Origin: Sphingobacteriales bacterium
Lineage (GTDB): Bacteria > Bacteroidota > Bacteroidia > Sphingobacteriales > Sphingobacteriaceae
Assembly: GCA_014763615.1 (NCBI GenBank)
Contig: JACXVB010000021.1
Location: 1 to 46,091 of the forward strand
Length of the DNA stretch: 46,091 bases
Reading direction: 5' to 3'
Below are positions 32,499 to 40,739 of this stretch, in pieces. Numbering within the stretch: the first letter of the stretch is position 1; every line of letters starts with the position of its first letter. The translations under genes and the position numbers were made by a program. Under the pieces are notes generated by a model. The model did not search any database. It had not been told where the DNA came from and was given only the letters and a program-made list of their open reading frames with translations.

Positions 32499-34813
32499 AA
32501 CCACTAAAATACTTAATTGCAATAGGCGTATTTACCACAGTAAGTTCTTTTGCACAACAAAAAGCAACTATCAAAAGTAAAGCAGATACTTTTCTGTCCT
32601 CTTCTAAAATGCATGATTTTGTAGATCAGCTCATGTCGAAAATGACTTTGGAAGAAAAAATTGGTCAACTCAATCTTCTCACAGGTGGTGAAGCGATAAC
32701 AGGTGAAACGAAAAATACAGACCTAGAGAATAAAATTAAAAAAGGGGAGATTGGAGGATTTTTTAGTCTTACTTCGCCACAAAAGATTCAAAAAGTTCAG
32801 AAATTGGCAGTAAATAATAGCCGCTTAAAAATACCTTTAATTTTCGGTATGGATGTCATTCATGGCTATAAAACAGGTTTTCCAATTCCTTTAGCGCTTT
32901 CGGCTTCTTGGGACACCATCATGATTAAAAAGACAGCCGAAATTGCCGCTCTTGAAGCAACTGCCGATGGAATTAATTGGGCATTTTCTCCCATGGTTGA
33001 TATTACCCGCGACCCTAGATGGGGTCGTATGTCAGAGGGCAGTGGCGAAGATCCTTTCTTGGGATCGGCAATTGCTAAAGTAATGGTACAAGGTTATCAG
33101 GGTAAAGATCTTTCTGCTCATTATACCATGATGGCTTGTGTGAAGCATTTCGCTTTATATGGAGCTGCTGAGGCTGGAAGGGATTATAACTCTGTAGATA
33201 TGAGTAAAAATAGGATGTATAACGAATATTTGCCTCCTTATAAAGCAGCAGTGGATGCCGGAGTAGGTAGTATCATGACTTCTTTCAATGATATCAACGG
33301 CGTACCTGCAACTGCAAATCACTGGTTATTGACTGATTTATTAAGAAATCAATGGGGTTTTGATGGGATGGTAGTAACCGATTATACAGCGGTTAATGAG
33401 TTAATGGCTCATGGTTTAGGAGATTTGCAAGCGGTATCTGCAATGTCTTTGCATGCTGGTGTAGATATGGATATGGTGGGAGAAGGTTTTTTAACCACTT
33501 TAAAAAAATCCTATACAGAAGGAAAGGTATCTATGCAAGATATTGATAGAGCTTGCCGCATGGTGTTAGAAGCCAAATATAAGTTAGGCTTGTTTGATGA
33601 TCCTTACAGATATTGTAATGTGGAAAGAGCAAAAACTGAAATCTTCACGCCACAAAACGTAAATTTTGCCAGAGAAGCTGCCACTAAAACTTTTGTTTTA
33701 TTGAAAAACCAACAACAACTTCTCCCTTTAAAAAAATCAGGAACTATCGCTTTGATTGGGCCTTTAGCCGATTCAAAACTGAACATGACAGGAACTTGGG
33801 CCGTTTCTACAGATAACTTTAAAAACATCTCTGTAAAGCAAGGATTAGAAAACGCGGTGGGTAATGCAGCAAAAATACTTTATGCTAAAGGCTCTAATTT
33901 AGTAGCTGATTCAGTCTATCAATCCCGGGCAACCATGTTTGGTAAAGCTATACCTTATGATAGCAGACCCGAAAAGGAACAGATTGAGGAGGCACTGGCT
34001 ATTGCCAAAAAATCGGATGTAATTGTAGCAGCTATGGGCGAGAGCGCAGAGATGAGCGGCGAAAGTTCAAGTCGGTCTAACATTCAAATTCCTGCAGTAC
34101 AACGCAGATTATTAGCGGCACTTCTTGAAACAGGGAAACCATTAGTTTTATTGGTATTTAACGGACGAGCCTTAGACCTGAGTTGGGAAAATCAGCATAT
34201 ACCAGCGATTTTAGATGTTTGGTTTGGAGGAACTGAAGCAGGAAATGCTATAGCTGATGTTTTGTTTGGTAAGGTTAATCCTTCTGGCAAATTAACAGTG
34301 ACTTTTCCGCAAAATGTAGGTCAGGTGCCTATCTATTACAACCACAAAAATACAGGAAGACCCTTAGAAGAAGGAAAGTGGTTCACGAAATTCAAATCTA
34401 ACTACTTAGATGTAAGTAATGATCCTTTATATCCTTTCGGTTATGGTTTAAGTTATACCACTTTTGAAATTTCAAAGCCAGAGCTCAATCGGAATGTGAT
34501 GTATGCGGGAGGTAAAATTGAGGTGACTGTTCAGGTTAAAAATACTGGAAATAGAAACGGAGAGGAGACTGTTCAGCTTTATATTAGAGATATGGTGGGT
34601 TCTATTACCAGACCCGTAAAAGAATTAAAAGGATTTAAAAAGCTATTCTTAAGAGCAGGCGAAACACAAACCGTAACCTTTACTTTAACCGAAGACGATC
34701 TTAAATTTTATAATGAAGATTTGGAATTTGTAGCAGAGTCGGGTGCATTTAAAGTTTTTGTAGGAGATAGTTCAACAAATCTTAAAGAGACAGATTTTAC
34801 ATTAGAAAAATAA
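32495..34813 (+). CDS. GH3 beta-glucosidase (BglX-like)
   Basis: A 772-residue exported glycosidase with signal peptide up to about SSFA. The GH3 N-terminal barrel is at ~35-370 (LMSKMTLEEKIGQL, IPLIFGMDVIHGYKTGFP, FSPMVDITRDPRWGRMSEGSGEDP (parts), VKHFALYGAAEAGRDY). Nucleophile Asp296 is in MVVTDYTA, where most relatives have SDW. The GH3 C-terminal domain (~395-640) has the probable acid/base Glu523 in EMSGESSSRS, and a fibronectin-like C-terminal domain follows (~660-770). In Bacteroidota, GH3 enzymes paired with GH144 (for example BT_3567) cut sophoro-oligosaccharides to glucose, and that is the inferred role here, in the periplasm. Confidence 0.92.
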   Translation: MKPLKYLIAIGVFTTVSSFAQQKATIKSKADTFLSSSKMHDFVDQLMSKMTLEEKIGQLNLLTGGEAITGETKNTDLENKIKKGEIGGFFSLTSPQKIQKVQKLAVNNSRLKIPLIFGMDVIHGYKTGFPIPLALSASWDTIMIKKTAEIAALEATADGINWAFSPMVDITRDPRWGRMSEGSGEDPFLGSAIAKVMVQGYQGKDLSAHYTMMACVKHFALYGAAEAGRDYNSVDMSKNRMYNEYLPPYKAAVDAGVGSIMTSFNDINGVPATANHWLLTDLLRNQWGFDGMVVTDYTAVNELMAHGLGDLQAVSAMSLHAGVDMDMVGEGFLTTLKKSYTEGKVSMQDIDRACRMVLEAKYKLGLFDDPYRYCNVERAKTEIFTPQNVNFAREAATKTFVLLKNQQQLLPLKKSGTIALIGPLADSKLNMTGTWAVSTDNFKNISVKQGLENAVGNAAKILYAKGSNLVADSVYQSRATMFGKAIPYDSRPEKEQIEEALAIAKKSDVIVAAMGESAEMSGESSSRSNIQIPAVQRRLLAALLETGKPLVLLVFNGRALDLSWENQHIPAILDVWFGGTEAGNAIADVLFGKVNPSGKLTVTFPQNVGQVPIYYNHKNTGRPLEEGKWFTKFKSNYLDVSNDPLYPFGYGLSYTTFEISKPELNRNVMYAGGKIEVTVQVKNTGNRNGEETVQLYIRDMVGSITRPVKELKGFKKLFLRAGETQTVTFTLTEDDLKFYNEDLEFVAESGAFKVFVGDSSTNLKETDFTLEK

Positions 34814-34815
34814 AT

Positions 34816-35595
34816 ATGAAAAGACTCATCATTTATCTCGCTTTTTTAACGCTCATTCAGCCATTAAAAGCTCAGGATTTTTCCGCTTATCAAAAAAGTA
34901 CATTTGTTTTAAATGGCGATACTTTGCCAGTGAGGATATTGTACCCTAAAGATTTTGACTCCACAAAAATATACCCTTTAATGCTCTTTTTACATGGAAG
35001 AGGTGAAAGTGGAAACGATAATCAAAAGCAATTGGTTCATGGGGCTAAAATGTTTTTAGAAGAATCTTTTAGAAATAAATATCCAGCAATAGTTGTTTTT
35101 CCTCAATGCGGTGAAGATAGTTATTGGTCAAACGTAGAAATTGAAGACATCAACACCAAACGATTTTTTACCTTCAAAAAAGGAGGTGAACCTACTAAAG
35201 CGATGAATTTGTTGTTGGCTTTTACCAAAGATTTCTTTAAAAAGGATTTTGTAGATAAAAGCAAAATTTATGTAGGTGGCTTATCTATGGGAGGGATGGG
35301 TACTTATGAAATTCTACGCCGTGAGCCTAAAACATTTGCTGCTGCATTTGTGATTTGCGGTGGAGATAACATTAAAAATTGTAGAAAATATAAGGATGTA
35401 CCACTGTGGATTTTTCATGGAGGTTTAGATGATATTGTATCTCCACAATTTGCTTATGGAGTTTTTAAAGAGTTAAGAGCTTTAGGAAATACACCGAAAT
35501 TCACCATTTACTTAAAGGATAATCATAACAGTTGGGACGACGCCTTTGCAGAACCCGAACTACTGCCTTGGGTGTTTTCACAACAAAAAGAATAA
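34816..35595 (+). CDS. Secreted alpha/beta-hydrolase (phospholipase/carboxylesterase type)
   Basis: A 259-residue protein with signal peptide MKRLIIYLAFLTLIQPLKA. It has an alpha/beta-hydrolase fold: YPLMLFLHGRGESGNDN (oxyanion loop), AIVVFPQCGEDSYW, nucleophile Ser157 in VGGLSMGGMGTYE, the Asp in HGGLDDIVSP and the His in KDNHNSWDDAF. It belongs to the 'prolyl oligopeptidase/phospholipase_carboxylesterase' group that includes many glycan esterases. It is the last gene of the PUL operon, 2 bp after GH3 and before the strong hairpin at 35614. With the SGNH protein it gives the locus two separate esterase candidates, suggesting an esterified substrate. Confidence 0.85.
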   Translation: MKRLIIYLAFLTLIQPLKAQDFSAYQKSTFVLNGDTLPVRILYPKDFDSTKIYPLMLFLHGRGESGNDNQKQLVHGAKMFLEESFRNKYPAIVVFPQCGEDSYWSNVEIEDINTKRFFTFKKGGEPTKAMNLLLAFTKDFFKKDFVDKSKIYVGGLSMGGMGTYEILRREPKTFAAAFVICGGDNIKNCRKYKDVPLWIFHGGLDDIVSPQFAYGVFKELRALGNTPKFTIYLKDNHNSWDDAFAEPELLPWVFSQQKE

Positions 35596-35613
35596 TAAAG
35601 AAATTGGTTTAGG

Positions 35614-35654
35614 TTGATAAATACCCACTCGCTTTAGCAGTGGGTATTTATCAA
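35614..35654. terminator. Bidirectional terminator between the two SusCD loci
   Basis: TTGATAAATACCCACT and AGTGGGTATTTATCAA form a perfect 16-bp stem with a 9-base loop. It lies 18 bp after the last gene of the plus-strand PUL and 6 bp beyond the stop of the minus-strand haloperoxidase gene. It can end transcripts from both sides. Confidence 0.85.
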
Positions 35655-35660
35655 CTGAAC

Positions 35661-37001
35661 TTAAATCCCTAACTTTTTAACTACCAAGTCACCTACCTTT
35701 TTTCCTTCTTTAGCACCCTCATCTACACTAAGCCGGTAATGTATGCCACCATAAACACGGCTGATAGAAGCTTCATTTGCCGCAGCAACGAAAGAACTAA
35801 AACTTCTTTTCATCCCTATATATTTCATTTCGCTAGTGTCTTCAAAATCAAAATTATCTCCAAACATTTTTGTAAGTACGATAGCCGCCGCCCTTGTAAT
35901 TGTGCTATGTGCACTGGGATATTCTGGAAACGGAGGCGTTTGCAATAGCGGTTGCCAATTTTTATCTATATGATCGTTGATGACACTGATAGGTCTGATG
36001 GTGCTAAATTTGTATTTTAAATTCCAGCAACTGATAAAGCTATCAAATAAAGCGATAGAAGTTGCAGCATAGGCTTTTGCCGTTTTAACTGGACTCGCAT
36101 TGGTCTTCTTACAGGCAATGGTCGTTATTCCTATCCAATGACCACCCGGCGTTATTTTCTTATTTCCAAACATCATATGGCCAGAGTGCTCTACCACAAA
36201 AGGATTATCATCCCAATATTTTGCAATTTGTTTTTGCTCACTAGTTAGATGATTGGTAAGGGTATATACCTCCTCTAATTGCTGAAAGTAAGTACTTTTA
36301 GGGTCAAGACTATATGGAGTGGGACGCAGTAAATCCTTTTCTAATACATCATGATCAATAGCCAAGGTATTCATCGTATTCCAGCACCATTCTACTGCAT
36401 CAGAATAATCTGGTGCTGTAGGTCTCCATTTCCCAGGTTCCTGGCTGCCGATATATCGGGCCTTACCTCGGCTTTTGATATAACCATCCACATTTGCTCT
36501 GGCTAAAACAGTTTTTCCAACATTTTCTCCAAACGAAACAGAACGAGCATAAACTTCAGGGCTAAGTTCTTGTTTATATTGCGCATCAATTTTGGTTTCG
36601 TAACCTTTTAAGGAATCCAAAGAAAATACCATTTTATGTACCACTGTAAAAAAAGCTTTGGTAGCAGCTAAAGTATAGTTATAGGTTTTACCCGTCTCTG
36701 GCTGGGGTATTTTATTAAAACCGTGTAGTTTTATAGCAAGTGATTCTGAACCCGGCTGTGCAAAGCGTATAGCTTCATAGGATGCAATGGATGAATATAC
36801 ATAGATTCTGCTGGCAACTGGTGGTGAAAAAACATCATAGATAATCACTTTCGTGAGCTCATCTTCATTTTGATGTAGTATATCCACATCCTTCATCACT
36901 GTTTTATTACTTTTATGCTGACAGGAAGAAAATACAGTGACAAAAACAATACTTACTGAGAAAATATATCGCGTTAGGTTTATTTTAGATTTTTTTTTCA
37001 T
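35661..37001 (-). CDS. Vanadium-dependent haloperoxidase / PAP2-superfamily protein
   Basis: A 446-residue exported protein. The signal region contains VTVFSSC, a lipobox, so it is probably a lipoprotein. The C-terminal third holds the vanadate/phosphate site: KYKFSTIRP (K-x6-RP), EYPSAHST (normally PSGH) and SRVYGGIHYRLSVDEG (SR-x5-H). The fold is shared by vanadium haloperoxidases and acid phosphatases, and Gly-to-Ala in PSGH changes the active-site loop. It is not possible to tell halide oxidation from phosphatase activity by eye. It is the last gene of the minus-strand susC2-susD2 unit, 29 bp after the large FG-GAP protein gene, with which this family is often paired. Confidence 0.85.
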   Translation of the reverse strand: MKKKSKINLTRYIFSVSIVFVTVFSSCQHKSNKTVMKDVDILHQNEDELTKVIIYDVFSPPVASRIYVYSSIASYEAIRFAQPGSESLAIKLHGFNKIPQPETGKTYNYTLAATKAFFTVVHKMVFSLDSLKGYETKIDAQYKQELSPEVYARSVSFGENVGKTVLARANVDGYIKSRGKARYIGSQEPGKWRPTAPDYSDAVEWCWNTMNTLAIDHDVLEKDLLRPTPYSLDPKSTYFQQLEEVYTLTNHLTSEQKQIAKYWDDNPFVVEHSGHMMFGNKKITPGGHWIGITTIACKKTNASPVKTAKAYAATSIALFDSFISCWNLKYKFSTIRPISVINDHIDKNWQPLLQTPPFPEYPSAHSTITRAAAIVLTKMFGDNFDFEDTSEMKYIGMKRSFSSFVAAANEASISRVYGGIHYRLSVDEGAKEGKKVGDLVVKKLGI

Positions 37002-37030
37002 TTTAAGCTTTTATTGAATTCGGTTTTAAT

Positions 37031-40000
37031 TTATAAAACTTTTCTTTTTATTCCCTTAGTGTTGGTAATATATACAACACTAGTCTGCTCTGGTATGGTG
37101 AGGAATCTTCCAGATTGTGAAAGAAAAGAAGATCCGTAATAAAATTCCTGTTTTCTCTTTTTACCGTTTTTAAAGATTATCAATGCGCTGACATCATTAG
37201 GTAAAATATTAATATTCTTTAAACCATACTTTTGTTCAAAGACTTTAAATGGTCCGCGGTTTTGGCTTGCGACTAACAAAAGGCCACCCTTCGCATTTCT
37301 TGATTTTACTAAGGCTTTTCCATTTTCGGGAATGTACAATCCACTTTGAAGTATAGAAAGGGGAGTAAATGATCCCTTACCATCACCTTTTAATACCAAT
37401 CCGTTTAGTGCATCATATCTTCCAACAGAAACCTCTGATCCATAATCATTCCCGTTAATGGCCACGTCCAAGTTTTGATCACTATCCCAATCGCCTACAG
37501 CAATCCCGTTTAAAACTGAAATTTGTGCAGCACTAGGTAAGGTACTGATTGAAAATTTACCATCTCCATCATTTCTGATGAAAGAAGAATGAGAATCATT
37601 AATTTGTAATTTAAGAGGATTTTTATTTTCGAAATTGGATAAAATTTCATCCATTGTGGCATTGGCGAAGGAACGATAATTCTGATAAACAGTTCTTAAA
37701 CTAATCATTTGCTTTACTAAGTCGTCTCGGGTCTGTGCAGGAAAATTTTTCATTTCTCCTTTTTGGTCTTTTAGATAAAGTGATGGAAATGCATCATAGC
37801 TTCCATTGTGATCAAAATCCGCAGCGGTTATAGAAATGGGGTATTTTTTACTGGCTTGATAGAAAGTATTAGTACCCATGTTTCCCACAATATAATCCAT
37901 GTCTCCGTCATTATCAAAATCGCCAGAAGCAATACTATTCCAGCCCCCTGTTAGATTATTGATACCAGTATTTTTGCTGATATTTCTAAATGTACCCTTA
38001 TCATTTTTTATAAAAGTAATGGGCATCCATTCACCGGCTAAAATAAGATCTGGCCATCCATCATTATCAAAGTCACTAAAAACGACATCAGAAACTAACC
38101 CTACATTGATTAAGTCTTTTGCAATAGTTTTGGTGGCATCTGTAAATTTTACTATCCCATTAGTGCTATCATTTCTGAAAATGAAACTAGAAACAGGTTT
38201 AGGATAAAACCAAGGATCTACCCTGCCAGATACAAATAAGTCTAGATCACCATCATGATCAATGTCGGCGGCTCTTACACAAAATTTACTATTAAAATTT
38301 TTAGGTAAAGCACCAATTTCTAAGCTAAAATTTCCTTTTCCATCATTAAGATAAAGTCGATCTTCATAAACAGGAGTGTTTCTTTTATTTTCATAGCCAC
38401 CGCTGGCAATATACAAGTCCAAATCTCCATCTGCATCTGCGTCAAATAATAGAACGCCAGTATCGTTCTCAGGTTTGTTTCTTTGATCTTTTGCGTTAAG
38501 CAAGGCTTTTCTCACAAATTTCCCATCTTTAGTTTGAAAAAATAGCTGGGCGCTGTAAGATGAAGAAGCCCCGCTAACAAAATCATCTAAACCATCTCCA
38601 TTCAAATCTCCAACAGCTAATGCTGGGCCATAATCTGAAAGTTTATGAGGTAATAATTTTTGTATATTAAAATCTATGAAATCCTTCTCTGGATGGATAT
38701 AGTTGATGTTTACATTTGGGGTAACCTCTGTAAAAAGCGTATTCTTGGCAAAAAATTCTTTTTTAGGTAGAACAACGTTTTTCGCATCCGAATATTTAAG
38801 AACTAATTTTTGATTGGCTTTCACTTGTTTTAGTGTCTGCAATTTGCCTTCTGGCCAGGTAATTTTCATAGAATCTACCAGCTTTGTTTTTCCAAGACCG
38901 AAATGGCCAATATCTTGTACGGAGGTTAAATAACCTCTAAAGGGATAATTTTCCCAAACTTGTTTCTTTTTTTGTACATAAACCTCCACCAATGCACCTA
39001 AACCTTTTTTATTATTGGGGCTACCCTCCAAGGATACTTGGATATAGTTGGAAGAATCTGGCTGGTTTTCGCGTAATTTATTCTGGTAGATAAAAGCAGG
39101 GTCATTGATATTATTAATAATCAAATCCAAATCTCCATCGTTATCTAAATCTGCATAGGCAGCACCATTAGAAAAGGAAATAGAATCTAATCCCCAATTT
39201 TCTGACGTATTTTGAAAGGTGAGGTTGCCATTATTTTTGAATGAATAATTATGAATCTTTACTTCTGGGATCTCTGCTAGAAGTTCTTTTTTACCCACCA
39301 ATGCATAAGCCTGATTTCTGAAAGTTCCAAAATCATGGTCGGTAATATCTTTAGGAAATCCATTGGTCACTATGATATCTTTAAAGCCATCATTATCAAA
39401 ATCCATAACCATGGGTGTCCAACTCCAGTCTGTTTGAGCTATGCCCGCAAAAAAAGAAAGCTCGCTAAATGCTGGTGGACCCAAAGAATCATTTGATGCT
39501 ACTCTTGGCCCTTGATTAATATGAAGCATGTTTCTTACATATTGGTATTGATAATTATAGGACTCAATATTTTGGTAAGTTTGATAACTATTGGCATTCA
39601 TCATCATTTTTTTACGAAAGTTATCTTCTGGATTCATGTCTAACTCGATAACATCTGGCAAACCGTCATTATTAATGTCAGCAATATCTGCTCCCATAGC
39701 ATTTGCAGCGGTATGTTTAAAATAAGTTTTACTCTGGTCTGTGAATGTCCCGTTTCCATTATTGATATAAAGGATGTCATCAGAAAGGTAATCGTTGGAG
39801 ATAAAAATGTCTGGATAACCATCTTGATTGATGTCTGCTACAGAGGCCTGATGGCTATATCCTTCTATCAAGATACCCGCCTCTTTTGAAACGTTTGTAA
39901 ATACCGGATGACCCTGACCCTGATTCCCATCATTTCTATAAAGCCGATCTGTACTGGCATGCTCGCCATTCACCAGCCTAGGCCGGAAACGGTTTGGATA

Positions 40001-40591
40001 ATCACCACTCACAATCTCATTTACTGCTATAAAACAATCAAGATCTCCATCTTTATCATAATCAAAAAAGACAGCCATAGTAGAGTGGCTGTTATCATTT
40101 AAGCCATAAGCTGCTGCCATTTCTTTAAAAACTGGGACACCATTTTTATCTAAGCCTTGGTTTACGTACAGTAAATTCTCTCTTTCATTCGGATTACTTT
40201 TAATGGTTTCACAAACATAAATATCATCCCAGCCGTCATTATTGATATCCACTACGGTGACCCCTCTTCCCCATCGTCCTGCTCCAGAAACTTGGGCTTC
40301 TTTAGTAACATCATCAAATTTAAATTGGCCTTTGTTTAGGTATAATTTATTACTTACCTGATTACCTACAAAGTAAATATCGGGAAGTCCGTCTTTGTTG
40401 AAATCTCCAATACCTACACCCCCACCGTTGTATAGGTTAGAAAAATCGAGAATATTTACCGAGTCTGTTTCTACTATTTTATTGTTAAAAGTGATCCCAC
40501 TTTCTTTAGAAGATATCTGATGGAACAGAGCTCCGTCTTTGCAAGACACAAAAAGAAATAGAAATAAGGAATATATAGCAGCTCTTATCAT
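37031..40591 (-). CDS. FG-GAP/VCBS repeat protein with ASPIC/UnbV domain
   Basis: An 1186-residue lipoprotein (MIRAAIYSLFLFLFVSC, then KDG). I count 14 calcium-binding FG-GAP cores of the D-x-[ND]-x-D-G-x-x-D kind: seven in residues ~55-500 (DFNKDGLPD, DINNDGWDD, DYDKDGDLD, DINQDGYPD, DINNDGLPD, DFDNDGFKD, DLDNDGDLD) and seven in ~660-1100 (DLNGDGLDD, DADADGDLD, DIDHDGDLD, DFDNDGWPD, DFDNDGDMD, DFDHNGSYD, DWDSDQNLD). Between them lies an ASPIC/UnbV domain (~520-600; KGLGALVEVYV, SVQDIGHFGLG, ITWPEGKLQTL). This suggests two seven-bladed propellers. Function is unknown; a surface binding or scaffold role is inferred. Confidence 0.88.
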   Translation of the reverse strand: MIRAAIYSLFLFLFVSCKDGALFHQISSKESGITFNNKIVETDSVNILDFSNLYNGGGVGIGDFNKDGLPDIYFVGNQVSNKLYLNKGQFKFDDVTKEAQVSGAGRWGRGVTVVDINNDGWDDIYVCETIKSNPNERENLLYVNQGLDKNGVPVFKEMAAAYGLNDNSHSTMAVFFDYDKDGDLDCFIAVNEIVSGDYPNRFRPRLVNGEHASTDRLYRNDGNQGQGHPVFTNVSKEAGILIEGYSHQASVADINQDGYPDIFISNDYLSDDILYINNGNGTFTDQSKTYFKHTAANAMGADIADINNDGLPDVIELDMNPEDNFRKKMMMNANSYQTYQNIESYNYQYQYVRNMLHINQGPRVASNDSLGPPAFSELSFFAGIAQTDWSWTPMVMDFDNDGFKDIIVTNGFPKDITDHDFGTFRNQAYALVGKKELLAEIPEVKIHNYSFKNNGNLTFQNTSENWGLDSISFSNGAAYADLDNDGDLDLIINNINDPAFIYQNKLRENQPDSSNYIQVSLEGSPNNKKGLGALVEVYVQKKKQVWENYPFRGYLTSVQDIGHFGLGKTKLVDSMKITWPEGKLQTLKQVKANQKLVLKYSDAKNVVLPKKEFFAKNTLFTEVTPNVNINYIHPEKDFIDFNIQKLLPHKLSDYGPALAVGDLNGDGLDDFVSGASSSYSAQLFFQTKDGKFVRKALLNAKDQRNKPENDTGVLLFDADADGDLDLYIASGGYENKRNTPVYEDRLYLNDGKGNFSLEIGALPKNFNSKFCVRAADIDHDGDLDLFVSGRVDPWFYPKPVSSFIFRNDSTNGIVKFTDATKTIAKDLINVGLVSDVVFSDFDNDGWPDLILAGEWMPITFIKNDKGTFRNISKNTGINNLTGGWNSIASGDFDNDGDMDYIVGNMGTNTFYQASKKYPISITAADFDHNGSYDAFPSLYLKDQKGEMKNFPAQTRDDLVKQMISLRTVYQNYRSFANATMDEILSNFENKNPLKLQINDSHSSFIRNDGDGKFSISTLPSAAQISVLNGIAVGDWDSDQNLDVAINGNDYGSEVSVGRYDALNGLVLKGDGKGSFTPLSILQSGLYIPENGKALVKSRNAKGGLLLVASQNRGPFKVFEQKYGLKNINILPNDVSALIIFKNGKKRKQEFYYGSSFLSQSGRFLTIPEQTSVVYITNTKGIKRKVL

Positions 40592-40658
40592 GAAGTTAAT
40601 TTAAAAAATACAACTTGATTTTTAAAGGTAGGATGATTTCAAATTTAAGTTAAATTAA

Positions 40659-40703
40659 AAATCCTTAAAACATAAATGGTTAAAATTTATGTTTTAAGGA
40701 TTT
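40659..40703 (-). terminator. 19-bp hairpin after susD2 (terminator or attenuator)
   Basis: AAATCCTTAAAACATAAAT and its exact reverse complement form a 19-bp stem with a 7-base loop (GGTTAAA). On the minus strand the stem leads into TTTTTAATTTAA. It lies 37 bp after the susD2 stop and 68 bp before the FG-GAP gene, the same relative place as the hairpin between LamG and GH144 in PUL 1. Confidence 0.7.
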
Positions 40704-40739
40704 GAAAGAGAAGATTAATGATCCATTAACGTTTTTTAT

